Assembly: GCA_003215355.1 (NCBI GenBank)
Contig: QCKL01000003.1
Coordinates: forward strand, 45,744 to 109,743
Direction of reading: 5' to 3'
DNA: 64,000 nt
Source: Prochlorococcus sp. AG-409-O23
GTDB taxonomy: Bacteria > Cyanobacteriota > Cyanobacteriia > PCC-6307 > Cyanobiaceae
Shown: one piece after another, positions 42,819 to 53,021 of the stretch
Layout: each line of letters starts with the position of its first letter
Numbering within the stretch: the first letter of the stretch is position 1
The notes under the pieces: generated by a model
Told to the model about the DNA's origin: nothing
The model's database searches: none
Seen by the model: only the letters and a program-made list of their open reading frames with translations
Made by a program: the position numbers and the translations under genes

Positions 42819-44345
42819 ATGCACAGCTCTTATCGTGCCTCATTTTTAGATGCAGCTGCCAATGGCGCCAATTTCATACCTCTGACACGTAGTTGGCCGG
42901 CGGATTTAGAGACCCCTCTTACTACTTGGTTGAAGGTTGGTCACGGCCAATCCTCAGGGGTATTGCTTGAGTCAGTTGAAGGTGGAGAGACTCTAGGGAG
43001 ATGGAGCATTGTTGCTTCTTCGCCGCTATGGACAGCGACGGCTCGCGGAGATCGATTAATTAGGCAATGGAGGGATGGTCCATGTGAGGAGTTAACTGGT
43101 AACCCTTTCGAAGGACTCAGACGTTGGTTATCTCCTTATCGCTCAGTCAATCTTTCGGGGCTTCCTCCTCTGGGTCAACTGTATGGAATGTGGGGTTATG
43201 AATTGATTCAATGGATCGAACCCAAAGTGACTGCTTACCCGCGGGAAGAAAAGGATCTGCCTGATGGTGTATGGATGTTCATGGATAGCATCCTCATTTT
43301 TGACCAAGTCAAGCGCTTGATTACAGCAGTCGCTTACGGTGATTTAACTACTGAAGAGTCCCCAGAGGTTGCATTCGATAGTGCTTTGGATCGGATCGAG
43401 AGGCTTGAAAAGCGTATGGCTGAGCCTCTCGCCCCGATCAATCCATTAAGTTGGCAATCAGAGCAAATAAAAACTCCTAGAACTAAGAGCAACTTCAGCA
43501 AGTCTGATTTTGAGGATGCTGTAAGAACTGCTAAAGAACACATCGCCAGTGGTGATGTTTTTCAGCTTGTATTAAGTCAAAGACTGGAAACAAGGGTTTT
43601 TCAACAGCCTTTTGAGTTGTATAGGAGTCTGCGGATGGTCAATCCTTCCCCTTATATGGCTTTCTTTGACTTTGGAGATTGGCAATTAATTGGCTCAAGC
43701 CCTGAGGTCATGGTTAAGGCTGAGCCATGCTCCAATAATGAAGGGATTCGAGCGAGTCTTCGTCCAATTGCGGGCACACGTCCAAGGGGGCGAAATGTAG
43801 AGGAGGATCTGAAATTACAAGCTGATTTGCTTGCTGATCCAAAGGAACGAGCTGAACACGTCATGCTGGTTGATTTAGGCCGTAATGACTTAGGTCGTGT
43901 ATGTAAATCAGGCACTGTTGAAGTTAAAGAACTAATGGTCATTGAGAAGTATTCACATGTGATGCACATAGTGAGTGAAGTTGAAGGCATCCTTTCAGCT
44001 GATATGGATGTTTGGGATTTGTTAATGGCTTCTTTCCCTGCAGGAACAGTAAGTGGGGCTCCCAAGATCAGGGCAATGCAACTGATTAATGAGTTGGAAA
44101 CTCAAGCAAGAGGTCCTTATTCCGGGGTGTATGGATCTATGGATTTGAGTGGCGCCCTTAATACAGCAATTACTATTCGCACAATGCTTGTCCGCCCTCA
44201 TCCTCGAGGAGGCTGGCTTGTACAAGTTCAGGCAGGAGCAGGAGTGGTTGCAGATTCGGTTCCCAGAATGGAATACCAAGAGACACTAAATAAGGCAAGG
44301 GGGATGCTTACGGCTCTTGCTTGTCTGAAAACGCCAAAGCCATGA
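42819..44345 (+). CDS. trpE: anthranilate synthase component I
   Basis: TrpE makes anthranilate from chorismate and the ammonia supplied by TrpG. The 508-residue chorismate-utilising enzyme shows GDVFQLVLSQRLE, SPEVMVK, RPIAGTRPRGR, DLGRNDLGRV, GTVSGAPKIRAM and QAGAGVVADS. The tryptophan-sensing LLES-like element (VLLESVEGGETLGRWS) near residue 50 suggests normal feedback inhibition. The stop overlaps the gshA start (ATGA). Confidence 0.94.
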   Translation: MHSSYRASFLDAAANGANFIPLTRSWPADLETPLTTWLKVGHGQSSGVLLESVEGGETLGRWSIVASSPLWTATARGDRLIRQWRDGPCEELTGNPFEGLRRWLSPYRSVNLSGLPPLGQLYGMWGYELIQWIEPKVTAYPREEKDLPDGVWMFMDSILIFDQVKRLITAVAYGDLTTEESPEVAFDSALDRIERLEKRMAEPLAPINPLSWQSEQIKTPRTKSNFSKSDFEDAVRTAKEHIASGDVFQLVLSQRLETRVFQQPFELYRSLRMVNPSPYMAFFDFGDWQLIGSSPEVMVKAEPCSNNEGIRASLRPIAGTRPRGRNVEEDLKLQADLLADPKERAEHVMLVDLGRNDLGRVCKSGTVEVKELMVIEKYSHVMHIVSEVEGILSADMDVWDLLMASFPAGTVSGAPKIRAMQLINELETQARGPYSGVYGSMDLSGALNTAITIRTMLVRPHPRGGWLVQVQAGAGVVADSVPRMEYQETLNKARGMLTALACLKTPKP

Positions 44346-45484
44346 AACAAAGGTTGTTGCTGAAAGGGTTTGAGGTTGAGTTATTTACTGGTCGTGTGAC
44401 CGGTGAACATGTTGGTGTTGCGTCAGCCGTGACTAAAGATCTTCCGGAATTTGTAAAAGAACCCGATCATCGCAATCTTGAGTACATCACTGAGCCAGAA
44501 CCTCATTACGGACTATTGAAAGAGTCCCTTTTGATTCCAAGGCGAAGTCTCCGTAAATGGTTGATGCCCAGAGGGCTTACTCTTTTACCTTGCAGCACCC
44601 TTAGTCTTGGAAATAGCAAGCAGTTTGAACGTTCTGATCCCTTAAATCCTTATCACGACTTAATTGAGGCCACCTATGGGACCAGGGTGGTTACAACAAG
44701 TATTCATATCAACTTAGGCATTGAAGACTTATCTTTACTTTTCTCAGCTCTTCGCCTTGTTCGTTGTGAAGCTGCTTTATTTCTTGCTCTTAGTGCAAGC
44801 TCTCCATTCTTGGATGGTCAATCTACGGGTGCCCACTCCCAGCGATGGCTGCAGTTTCCTCTGACCCCCGAGAAGGTCCCAATTTTCTTGAATCATGCGC
44901 ACTATGTGAGTTGGGTCGAAGAGCAATTATCTAGTGGGACTATGCGCAATGAACGTCATCTTTGGACAGCTGTGAGGCCTAACGGTCCATCGCGTCCATA
45001 TGAAGTAAATCGCCTTGAGTTGCGTATTTGTGATCTAGTGACTAATTGCGATTTGCTTTTAGCCATTACTGCTCTGCTTGAGCTGAGAGTTTTGAGCCTT
45101 TTCAATAATCCAAGCAAGCTTGACCCTTTGAAAATAAGCGCCCTAAATCCGATAGAGCTTGAAGGACTTAGTGATAGAAATGATCGAGATGCAGCTAGAT
45201 CTAGTCTTGATTCCACCCTTCATCATTGGATAGATGGCCGATCAATTCGATGTCGTGATTGGATTAGTCAATTGCTTGAAGAGGTAAACCCGTTAGCAAT
45301 TGAGATGGGCATCTCTGAAAAGCTTTCTCCTATTAATACGATTTTAGATAAAGGGAATCAGGCAATGAAGTGGCTTCAGGAATATTCAGAAGGGAGCTCC
45401 GTGCAGGCTGTTCTTCAGAAAAGTATTGCTGAGATGGACGCAGAGGAAAATCTTCCTAGTAAGGCGGAGGCCATTTTGGGATGA
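44342..45484 (+). CDS. gshA: glutamate-cysteine ligase, cyanobacterial type
   Basis: The first enzyme of glutathione synthesis, joining glutamate and cysteine. The 380-residue protein from ATG 44342 ([17 protein letters not shown]) matches the separate cyanobacterial GshA family, seen in [46 protein letters not shown] and [15 protein letters not shown] overlaps tie it to trpE upstream and ppc downstream, so the three are translationally coupled. Confidence 0.92.
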   Translation: MKQRLLLKGFEVELFTGRVTGEHVGVASAVTKDLPEFVKEPDHRNLEYITEPEPHYGLLKESLLIPRRSLRKWLMPRGLTLLPCSTLSLGNSKQFERSDPLNPYHDLIEATYGTRVVTTSIHINLGIEDLSLLFSALRLVRCEAALFLALSASSPFLDGQSTGAHSQRWLQFPLTPEKVPIFLNHAHYVSWVEEQLSSGTMRNERHLWTAVRPNGPSRPYEVNRLELRICDLVTNCDLLLAITALLELRVLSLFNNPSKLDPLKISALNPIELEGLSDRNDRDAARSSLDSTLHHWIDGRSIRCRDWISQLLEEVNPLAIEMGISEKLSPINTILDKGNQAMKWLQEYSEGSSVQAVLQKSIAEMDAEENLPSKAEAILG

Positions 45485-48400
45485 TCATGGCCAACAAGAA
45501 CTCTTCAAGCTCGCCAATGCAGCAACCCTCATCTCAAGTGTCTGATCAAATAAAACTCAGAGGATCAGAGCATGATGCAGGGAGGCTCCTAAAACATCGA
45601 TTGGAGTTGGTTGAAGATCTTTGGGAAACAGTGCTTCGAAGTGAGTGCCCTCCGGAGCAGACAGAGCGCTTGCTCCGGTTAAAGAAATTAAGCGACCCAA
45701 TTGCTATCGAAAGTAGCGATCAAAATTCTACAAGTATTGGCATAGTCCTTCTAATTAGAGAAATGGATCTTGCTGAGGCTATTTCAGCCGCACGTGCATT
45801 CTCTCTTTACTTTCAATTGGTGAATATTCTTGAGCAGCGAATTGAAGAAGATAGTTATCTCGAAAGTATGAGTCTTGGTAAGGACAATAGTGCTTCTGAT
45901 GAATCTTTAGATCCTTTCGCTCCTCCATTAGCTAGTCAGACAGCGCCAGCAACTTTTCGAGAGTTGTTTGAACGTTTGCGCTCTTTAAACGTTCCACCTG
46001 CTCAATTGGAGTGTTTGTTGCAGGAGATGGATATTCGACTGGTATTTACAGCTCATCCAACTGAGATTGTTCGACATACTGTTAGACATAAACAGCGAAG
46101 GGTCGCAAGTCTTTTACAGCAACTTCAATCTGATTCCCCAGGGACAGATCCAGAGAAAGAGATCCTTCGACTGCAACTAGAGGAGGAGATTCGACTTTGG
46201 TGGAGAACTGATGAGCTTCATCAGTTCAAACCAACAGTTTTAGATGAAGTTGACTATGCCTTGCATTATTTTCAACAAGTTTTGTTTGACGCAATGCCGC
46301 AGTTGCGTAGACGAATTGCTTCTGCATTGTTAGGTAGTTATCCAGATGTACAAGTTCCTCAAGAAGCTTTTTGTACTTTTGGATCTTGGGTTGGATCCGA
46401 TAGAGACGGTAACCCCTCGGTCACTCCGGAAATAACTTGGCGCACTGCTTGTTATCAACGTCAGTTGATGTTGGAGCGTTATTTCAGTGCAGTTCAACAT
46501 TTAAGAGATCAATTAAGCATCTCTATGCAATGGAGTCAGGTTAGCGCTCCTCTATTGGAGTCTCTGGAGATGGATAGGCTTCGCTTCCCAGAGGTTTACG
46601 AGGAAAGAGCAGCTCGCTATAGGTTAGAACCTTATCGATTGAAGTTGAGTTATACCCTTGAACGCTTACGACTAACTCAATTAAGAAATCAACAACTTGC
46701 CGAAGCAGGATGGAAAACATCTCCTGAAGGCATTAACCCAAAAGATATAGCTAATAACCCTGCCGAAGCTCTGCATTACCGTTCAGTGTCTGAATTCCGT
46801 GGCGATTTAGAACTGATTCGGAACAGTTTGGTTAGTACAGATCTTAGTTGTGAACCACTGGACACCCTATTGACGCAGGTGCACATTTTTGGTTTTTCGC
46901 TAGCCAGTTTGGATATTCGACAGGAGAGCACTCGTCATAGTGATGCACTTGATGAATTGACTCGACACCTCCACCTCCCTAAGGCCTATGGGGAGATGAA
47001 AGAGCATGAAAAGGTGATTTGGTTGATGGAGGAGTTAAAGACTCGGAGGCCACTTATTCCTACTGCTGTTGATTGGAGCAAAAGTACTGAAGAAACAGTG
47101 TCTGTATTTCGGATGCTTCATAGGTTGCAGGAGGAATTTGGGAGTCGTATTTGTGGCACATACGTCATATCAATGAGTCATACCGTATCTGATCTTCTTG
47201 AGGTGCTTCTGTTGGCGAAAGAGGTAGGCCTTGTTGACCCATCTGTTTGTAGATCAGATCTTTTAGTTGTGCCTTTGTTTGAGACAGTTGAAGATCTCCA
47301 GAGGGCTCCTGCAGTAATGGAGGAGCTTTTCCAGGCAAGTATCTATCGAGATTTACTTCCACGTGTAGGTGAACAAGGGCAGCCATTGCAGGAGTTGATG
47401 CTTGGGTACTCAGACAGCAATAAGGATTCTGGTTTCCTTTCAAGTAATTGGGAAATTCATCAGGCGCAGATTGCACTTCAAAACCTTGCGAGTAGTCAGG
47501 GCGTTGCACTTCGTTTGTTCCATGGAAGAGGAGGGTCTGTTGGTCGGGGAGGTGGACCTGCTTATCAGGCAATCCTTGCTCAACCGAGCGGGACTCTTCA
47601 AGGGCGAATAAAGATAACTGAGCAAGGTGAAGTATTGGCTTCGAAGTACAGCCTTCCTGAATTGGCTTTATACAACCTAGAAACAGTAACTACAGCCGTT
47701 CTTCAAAACAGTTTGGTGACGAATCAGTTGGATGCAACTCCAACATGGAATCAACTAATGAGCAGACTCGCTGCAAAATCTCGTGAACATTACCGCGCAC
47801 TTGTTCATGACAATCCAGAGTTAGTGGCCTTCTTTCAGGAAGTGACCCCTATTGAGGAAATAAGTAAGTTGCAAATTTCTAGCCGCCCTGCAAGGAGAAA
47901 AACGGGAGCTAAAGATCTCTCAAGTTTAAGAGCTATCCCTTGGGTCTTTGGCTGGACACAGAGTCGCTTCCTTTTGCCTAGTTGGTTTGGGGTTGGTACA
48001 GCTTTGGCTGCCGAAGTGGCTGCAGATGCTGATCAGCTCGATTTACTTCGTCGGCTTCATCAGCGATGGCCATTTTTCCGAATGTTGATTTCTAAGGTGG
48101 AGATGACTCTTTCTAAGGTTGATCTTGAATTGGCTCATCACTACATGACCACACTTGGTAGTGTGGAGAATCGAGATGCTTTTAATTGCATATTTGAAAC
48201 CATTGCGACTGAGTACAGCCTTACAAGGCGATTGGTACTTGATATAACTGGGAATACAAGATTGCTTGATGCTGATCCTGCATTGCAATTGTCAGTAGAT
48301 ATTCGCAATAGGACCATTGTGCCGTTGGGTTTCTTGCAGGTTGCGTTGCTTCGCAGATTGCGTGACCAGAACAGACAACCACCAATGAGTGAGACGCCAC

Positions 48401-48504
48401 GAAGTGATGGTGAGAGTAGTCGAACCTATAGCAGGAGTGAATTATTGCGAGGTGCTTTGTTGACTATTAACGGAATTGCTGCAGGTATGCGTAATACGGG
48501 TTGA
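45481..48504 (+). CDS. ppc: phosphoenolpyruvate carboxylase
   Basis: PEPC carboxylates PEP to oxaloacetate, the anaplerotic entry to the incomplete TCA route in cyanobacteria. The 1007-residue protein has [17 protein letters not shown] near 192, [15 protein letters not shown] near 304, [11 protein letters not shown] near 643, [14 protein letters not shown] near 680 and the C-terminal RNTG. The first 20 residues are a Ser/Gln-rich tail. ATG 45481 overlaps the gshA stop; ATG 45487 is an alternative. Confidence 0.96.
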   Translation: MIMANKNSSSSPMQQPSSQVSDQIKLRGSEHDAGRLLKHRLELVEDLWETVLRSECPPEQTERLLRLKKLSDPIAIESSDQNSTSIGIVLLIREMDLAEAISAARAFSLYFQLVNILEQRIEEDSYLESMSLGKDNSASDESLDPFAPPLASQTAPATFRELFERLRSLNVPPAQLECLLQEMDIRLVFTAHPTEIVRHTVRHKQRRVASLLQQLQSDSPGTDPEKEILRLQLEEEIRLWWRTDELHQFKPTVLDEVDYALHYFQQVLFDAMPQLRRRIASALLGSYPDVQVPQEAFCTFGSWVGSDRDGNPSVTPEITWRTACYQRQLMLERYFSAVQHLRDQLSISMQWSQVSAPLLESLEMDRLRFPEVYEERAARYRLEPYRLKLSYTLERLRLTQLRNQQLAEAGWKTSPEGINPKDIANNPAEALHYRSVSEFRGDLELIRNSLVSTDLSCEPLDTLLTQVHIFGFSLASLDIRQESTRHSDALDELTRHLHLPKAYGEMKEHEKVIWLMEELKTRRPLIPTAVDWSKSTEETVSVFRMLHRLQEEFGSRICGTYVISMSHTVSDLLEVLLLAKEVGLVDPSVCRSDLLVVPLFETVEDLQRAPAVMEELFQASIYRDLLPRVGEQGQPLQELMLGYSDSNKDSGFLSSNWEIHQAQIALQNLASSQGVALRLFHGRGGSVGRGGGPAYQAILAQPSGTLQGRIKITEQGEVLASKYSLPELALYNLETVTTAVLQNSLVTNQLDATPTWNQLMSRLAAKSREHYRALVHDNPELVAFFQEVTPIEEISKLQISSRPARRKTGAKDLSSLRAIPWVFGWTQSRFLLPSWFGVGTALAAEVAADADQLDLLRRLHQRWPFFRMLISKVEMTLSKVDLELAHHYMTTLGSVENRDAFNCIFETIATEYSLTRRLVLDITGNTRLLDADPALQLSVDIRNRTIVPLGFLQVALLRRLRDQNRQPPMSETPRSDGESSRTYSRSELLRGALLTINGIAAGMRNTG

Positions 48505-48507
48505 ACT

Positions 48508-48963
48508 TTGTTCCCTTTTCGACCTAATTCTTCACCGCCCCGCTTGCCAAGTGGCTTCATCTTGGAAAGTTACCGCGCGCCTTCTCCGCGAGAATTGAAT
48601 CGTCTACTTTCTAATTGCAATGAAAAAACGCATCCACCTCGGAGATTAGCCATGGCTTTGGAAAAAAGTCTTTGCCATGTGAGCATCTTTGAGGAATCGA
48701 GTGGAAAACTTTCTGGTTTTGTACGCGCTACTAGTGATTGTGGGTTGAATGCCAACCTATGGAATCTTGTTGCTGAACCAGGAGATAAGCAAGCGGAGCT
48801 TCTTGCCGTTTTGGTACATCGTGTACTTCGTGTGTTGCGTCAAGATATGCCTGGCTGCAGTGTTTCGGTCTCTGCTCCATCGATAGCTTTTCAAGCATTG
48901 AAAGCACAAGGCTTTTTGATTGACCCTTCAGGCATTCGTGCAATGGGTTTTAGGCTTCGTTAA
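48508..48963 (+). CDS. GNAT-family acetyltransferase-like protein
   Basis: A 151-residue protein with the GNAT order: SGKLSGFVRATSD, NLWNLVAEPGDKQAELLAVLVHRVLRVLR as the acetyl-CoA-binding part, and AFQALKAQGFLID. The pyrophosphate loop is poorly kept (PGDKQAELL), so activity is uncertain. The start is TTG 48508, 3 nt after ppc, so it is the end of the trpE-gshA-ppc run. Confidence 0.68.
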   Translation: MFPFRPNSSPPRLPSGFILESYRAPSPRELNRLLSNCNEKTHPPRRLAMALEKSLCHVSIFEESSGKLSGFVRATSDCGLNANLWNLVAEPGDKQAELLAVLVHRVLRVLRQDMPGCSVSVSAPSIAFQALKAQGFLIDPSGIRAMGFRLR

Positions 48964-48989
48964 CCTGTTTAATTTTCAAATAAGAATAA

Positions 48990-49063
48990 CGAGCATGGAG
49001 GGACTCGAACCCCCGACCCTCAGAACCGGAATCTGATGCTCTATCCAACTGAGCTACATGCCC
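48990..49063 (-). tRNA. tRNA-Arg (CCG)
   Basis: The minus strand folds as a 74-nt tRNA with acceptor GGGCATG/CATGCTC (one G-U pair), D-arm GCTCAGTTGGATAGAGC, anticodon stem TCAGA/TCTGA with loop TTCCGGT (anticodon CCG), T-loop TTCGAGT, and discriminator G. CCA is not encoded. Confidence 0.97.
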
Positions 49064-49148
49064 AAATATTGGCTTTATGCCGCTATATGAGAGCTGCCCT
49101 CATGCAGTCTCATTAGAGTTAGCTTAGCCAAAGGTTGCATAAGGAAAG

Positions 49149-50249
49149 ATTCGGCTCCATCAGCTTGAACTTCATGGTTTTCGAAATTACAGTCAGCTCC
49201 AGTTGGAGTTGACTGAAAAGCGCTTGCTGATCATTGGATCTAATGGAGTGGGAAAGTCCAACCTATTAGAAGCTGTTGAGTTACTAGGAAGCCTTCGCTC
49301 ACATCGAGCCAGCAGTGATCAAGACCTTATTAATTGGGACGAGAATAAGGCTCTTTTACGAGCGACAACACTTGAAGAGGAAAGTCTGGAACTTGAATTA
49401 AGGAGGAAAGGAGGCAGACATGCTCGAAGAAATGGGAAGAATTTAATTCGTCAATTGGATTTAATTGGCCCATTGAGATGTGTGGGATTTAGTGCTCTTG
49501 ATCTGGAATTAGTACGAGGTCAACCCTCTCTTCGCCGTCATTGGCTAGACAGAGTAGTTCAGCAATTGGAACCCATTTACTCTGATTTGATAAGTAGATA
49601 TAGCAAGTTGCTTCGTCATCGAAGCCAATTTTGGCGAAAACTGCGCAATAGTTCCACTCTAGATAGTGAGGCTCTTTTAGATGCTTTAGATGTTCAGATG
49701 GCTTTGGTTAGTACGCGTATTCATCGTCGAAGACGAAGGGCATTGGGACATTTGCAACCATTGGCGGCCATTTGGCACGAGAGGTTAAGTCAGGGGGCAG
49801 AAAGTTTGGAGTTGGTTTATTTACCTGGGAGCGCATTAGAAGGTGAGGAGGCAGAAGAGCCATGGAGGCTATCTATTGAGAAGCAGCTCATGAATCAAAG
49901 ACCAGAGGAGGAAAAATTAGGCATATGCAGGATTGGCCCTCATCGTGATGAGGTCGAATTTTTGCTAAATGGAGTAGTAGCTCGTCGTTTTGGCTCGGCA
50001 GGGCAACAACGGACCCTTGTTTTGGCATTGAAATTAGCTGAATTGGAATTAGTGGGTGAACTTTATCGAGAACCACCAATTTTACTTTTAGATGATGTGC
50101 TTGCAGAATTAGATCCTATGAGGCAGCTATTGCTGCTTGAGGCTGTTGGTGAGCGGCATCAGTGCTTGATTAGTGCTACGCATTTAGACGCATTTGAATG
50201 GGACTGGCAAAATCAATCTCAAGTTTTGGAGGTGGCATCTTTGAGTTGA
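49149..50249 (+). CDS. recF: DNA replication/repair protein RecF, probable ATT start
   Basis: RecF helps load RecA at gaps. The frame carries the RecF N-terminus [21 protein letters not shown] from 49149, then the Walker [63 protein letters not shown] and Walker [12 protein letters not shown]. The frame is closed by TAA at 49140-49142 and has no ATG, GTG or TTG before 49203. TTG 49203 would remove the conserved FRNY strand. ATT 49149 after AAGGA is therefore proposed, giving 366 residues, the usual RecF size. Confidence 0.85.
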   Translation: MRLHQLELHGFRNYSQLQLELTEKRLLIIGSNGVGKSNLLEAVELLGSLRSHRASSDQDLINWDENKALLRATTLEEESLELELRRKGGRHARRNGKNLIRQLDLIGPLRCVGFSALDLELVRGQPSLRRHWLDRVVQQLEPIYSDLISRYSKLLRHRSQFWRKLRNSSTLDSEALLDALDVQMALVSTRIHRRRRRALGHLQPLAAIWHERLSQGAESLELVYLPGSALEGEEAEEPWRLSIEKQLMNQRPEEEKLGICRIGPHRDEVEFLLNGVVARRFGSAGQQRTLVLALKLAELELVGELYREPPILLLDDVLAELDPMRQLLLLEAVGERHQCLISATHLDAFEWDWQNQSQVLEVASLS

Positions 50250-50294
50250 ATGTGTGACGTCGGTTAATGTAAGCAGCTATTTTTTGATTGCCTA

Positions 50295-50786
50295 ATGGAG
50301 CAGACCTGGCGTTGCCTGCATCCCAACCCTGGATGGAGTGATTCAGCGGTTGAAAACACCCCAAGTTCTTCCAATGGATGTACTGATGACATCGTTGGTA
50401 AGCATTGCATTCTTGAACTTTATGAATGTGATCAGGCCAAATTAAATGACGAAGCTTTTTTGAGAACGGCTGTCACAACAGCGGCCAAACTTTCTGGAGC
50501 GACACTCCTTAATCTCATTACTCATCGATTCGAGCCTCAAGGAGTAACAGGTCTTGCCCTTTTAGCTGAATCTCATATCTCTATTCATACATGGCCAGAG
50601 AATCGATATGCAGCGGTAGATGTTTTTACATGTGGAGATCACACCATGCCTGAAAGAGCTTGTGAGGTACTTCGAGACGAATTGTCTGCAAAGCATCATT
50701 TATTACGAACTCTTCAGCGCAAAGCCCCATCGCAACTGGACCAAGCCCTTGTTAATTCAAAGTCAATACCGTTGTCAACTTGTTGA
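50295..50786 (+). CDS. speD: S-adenosylmethionine decarboxylase proenzyme
   Basis: The 163-residue protein is the short prokaryotic AdoMetDC. The self-cleavage motif [11 protein letters not shown] lies near residue 92-102, where Ser becomes the pyruvoyl cofactor, and the Cys of DVFTCGDH lies near 112. It supplies decarboxylated AdoMet for spermidine synthesis. The N-terminal 35 residues are longer than in the minimal family and look disordered. Confidence 0.92.
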   Translation: MEQTWRCLHPNPGWSDSAVENTPSSSNGCTDDIVGKHCILELYECDQAKLNDEAFLRTAVTTAAKLSGATLLNLITHRFEPQGVTGLALLAESHISIHTWPENRYAAVDVFTCGDHTMPERACEVLRDELSAKHHLLRTLQRKAPSQLDQALVNSKSIPLSTC

Positions 50787-50864
50787 TTCTTTGATATCAA
50801 AAATAGGATTAAAGTTGCATCAAGTGTGAATGAATCTCAAAAATTAATTACTTTATTTCTTCTG

Positions 50865-51707
50865 CTAACCATTGGTTTTTCTAGTTCTGTTGAGCTTGCC
50901 ACTTACTAAGCCCTCAAGATCAATGCTGACGGAAGTAAATCCGATTGAAAGGAAATAATTGACTATATCTTCACGCTTTAAGTTAAAAAATAAACTGTGA
51001 ATTTGACTTGATGGCACTTCTATCCTTGCAGATAAACCTTGACTGCGGACTCTGACTTCTGTGAATCCATTGACTCTTAGCCATTGCTCGGCTTTGCCAA
51101 CTTGCTGTAGACGAGTACTCGTTATTGGGTCTCCGTAAGGGAATCGTGACGCTAAGCACGGTTGAGCAGGCTTATCCCACCAAGGGAGCCCAAGTGCTTT
51201 TGAAATGTTACGTACGGAGTTTTTGCAAATATCCAGCTCTGCAAGAGGTGATCGAACACCAGCTTCTACGGCAGCTTTGATGCCAGGCCTATGTTCATTT
51301 AAATCGTCATAGTTAACCCCATCAACAACTTGAGCGCCTTTAGCGGCTTTGGCTATTTCACTGAGATGCTTATGTAGTTCAAGTTTGCAGGAATAGCATC
51401 TATCAATTGGATTTTTCCTGTAATTAGGATTTTTGAGTTCGAGTGTTTGACATTCGATGTGTCGGATTCCGATCCATGAGGCTTGTTGGCGAGCCTCTTC
51501 TAAGAGATGGGGCGCTAATGCATCAGATACGCCAGTTACTGCTATAGCGTTTGTGCCAAGTTGTTCCTGAGCAATAGTTGCTACCAAGGTGCTATCTACT
51601 CCTCCTGAATAGGCCACATACACTTGCGAGAGCTTCTGAAAAAACTCTCTTAACAAGAGTAGTTGCTTACTCTCCAGTCGTGATAAATCCTCTACCAGGC
51701 GAATCAA
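50865..51707 (-). CDS. larE: LarE-like ATP-dependent sulfur transferase, three-Cys type
   Basis: The 280-residue PP-loop protein has the SGGVDSTLVA signature near 37, CYSCKLELH near 113 and PAQPCLASRFPYG near 182. LarE makes the dithiocarboxylate groups of the nickel-pincer cofactor. Members with one Cys sacrifice it, while those with three Cys, as here (CxxC plus C), are reported to use a [4Fe-4S] cluster. No larA, larB or larC is seen in the window, so another thiolated product is possible. Confidence 0.85.
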   Translation of the reverse strand: MIRLVEDLSRLESKQLLLLREFFQKLSQVYVAYSGGVDSTLVATIAQEQLGTNAIAVTGVSDALAPHLLEEARQQASWIGIRHIECQTLELKNPNYRKNPIDRCYSCKLELHKHLSEIAKAAKGAQVVDGVNYDDLNEHRPGIKAAVEAGVRSPLAELDICKNSVRNISKALGLPWWDKPAQPCLASRFPYGDPITSTRLQQVGKAEQWLRVNGFTEVRVRSQGLSARIEVPSSQIHSLFFNLKREDIVNYFLSIGFTSVSIDLEGLVSGKLNRTRKTNG

Positions 51708-51784
51708 AGCTTTCCCAGAATTTCTTTTCGAAGCCTATCTTCACTTGCTGAGCTAGTTAAGCTCAAATAGTAATAGGCCAGTTT

Positions 51785-52993
51785 ATGGCGTTAAAGAATG
51801 AAAAGGCCAAGAAACCATCAGGCCAAAAGTCATCACGTGGACGAACGAGTAGAGGGATTGGCATAGTCACTGCTGCTGATAGTCAGGAGCGTAGTGATGG
51901 CCAATTACATATTTACGATGGGGAGGGGAAGGGTAAAAGTCAGGCTGCACTTGGGGTTGTATTGAGAACAATCGGGTTAGGGATTTGTGAGCAACGCCGT
52001 ACAAGAGTCCTTTTACTTAGATTCCTTAAAGGTCCTGGGAGGGCTTACGACGAAGATGCCGCGATAGATGCATTGCAGCAGGGCTTCCCTCATTTAATTG
52101 ATCAAGTTAGGACTGGGAGAGCTGATTTTTTTACTGCTGAAGAAGCGTCTAAATTTGATGTTCAAGAAGCGAATCGCGGTTGGGATATTGCGAAGGGAGC
52201 TATCGCAAGTGCGCTTTATTCAGTTGTGGTTTTGGATGAACTTAATCCTGTCCTGGATTTAGGCCTGCTTCCTGTTGAGGAGGTTGTGCGCACTCTTGCT
52301 GGAAGACCTGCTGGGATGGAGATCATTGTTACTGGGCGTGCTGCGCCTTCTGAATTGGTCCAGATTGCGGATTTGCATTCAGAAATGCGGGCACATAGGC
52401 GTGCTGACCTAGATCACGGGACAACTTCTAGCTCTAATGGGATTAGTGGAATAGAGATTTACACCGGAGAAGGGAAAGGTAAATCTACGAGTGCTTTAGG
52501 GAAGGCCCTTCAAGCTATTGGTCGAGGGATTAGCCAGGATAAGAGTCATAGGGTTTTGATTCTTCAGTGGTTAAAGGGGGGTAGTGGCTATACAGAAGAT
52601 GCTGCAATAGATGCGCTAAGAGAGAGCTACCCCCATTTAGTGGATCATCTTCGATCTGGCAGAGATGCAATTGTGTGGCGAGGTCAGCAACAGCCCATTG
52701 ATTATGTTGAGGCAGAGCGTGCATGGGAAATAGCAAGGGCGGCAATTGGCAGCGGGCTTTATAAGACAGTTATTCTGGATGAACTTAATCCAAGTGTGGA
52801 TCTTGAATTATTACCAGTTGAACCAATTGTTCAAACCTTGCTTCGGAAACCCTCAGAAACTGAGGTAATCATTACTGGACGATGTAAGAATCCTCCAGCA
52901 TATTTTGATTTGGCTAGTGTGCATTCCGAAATGGTCTGCCATAAGCATTATGCAGAGCAGGGCGTAGACCTTAAAAGAGGTGTCGACTATTAA
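51785..52993 (+). CDS. tandem CobO/CobA-like P-loop protein (two adenosyltransferase-like domains)
   Basis: The 402-residue protein is an internal duplication. Domain 1 (about 40-205) has YDGEGKGKSQAALG, RFLKGPG and VVLDELNPVLDLGLL. Domain 2 (about 223-390) has YTGEGKGKSTSALG, QWLKGGSGY and VILDELNPSVDLELL. Each half resembles a full CobO/BtuR-type cob(I)alamin adenosyltransferase. The linker and basic N-terminus look disordered. Single-domain CobO normally works as a dimer, so the fusion may be a covalent pseudo-dimer. Cobalamin activity is not proven by sequence. Confidence 0.78.
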   Translation: MALKNEKAKKPSGQKSSRGRTSRGIGIVTAADSQERSDGQLHIYDGEGKGKSQAALGVVLRTIGLGICEQRRTRVLLLRFLKGPGRAYDEDAAIDALQQGFPHLIDQVRTGRADFFTAEEASKFDVQEANRGWDIAKGAIASALYSVVVLDELNPVLDLGLLPVEEVVRTLAGRPAGMEIIVTGRAAPSELVQIADLHSEMRAHRRADLDHGTTSSSNGISGIEIYTGEGKGKSTSALGKALQAIGRGISQDKSHRVLILQWLKGGSGYTEDAAIDALRESYPHLVDHLRSGRDAIVWRGQQQPIDYVEAERAWEIARAAIGSGLYKTVILDELNPSVDLELLPVEPIVQTLLRKPSETEVIITGRCKNPPAYFDLASVHSEMVCHKHYAEQGVDLKRGVDY

Positions 52994-53021
52994 TTGATCG
53001 CATAAAATATTTGACTGACGG

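Noticed and set aside
48823-48837. GTAC-N5-GTAC sequence in the GNAT gene as a LexA site
   Set aside because: Spacer is 5 bp instead of 4, and it lies inside a coding region.
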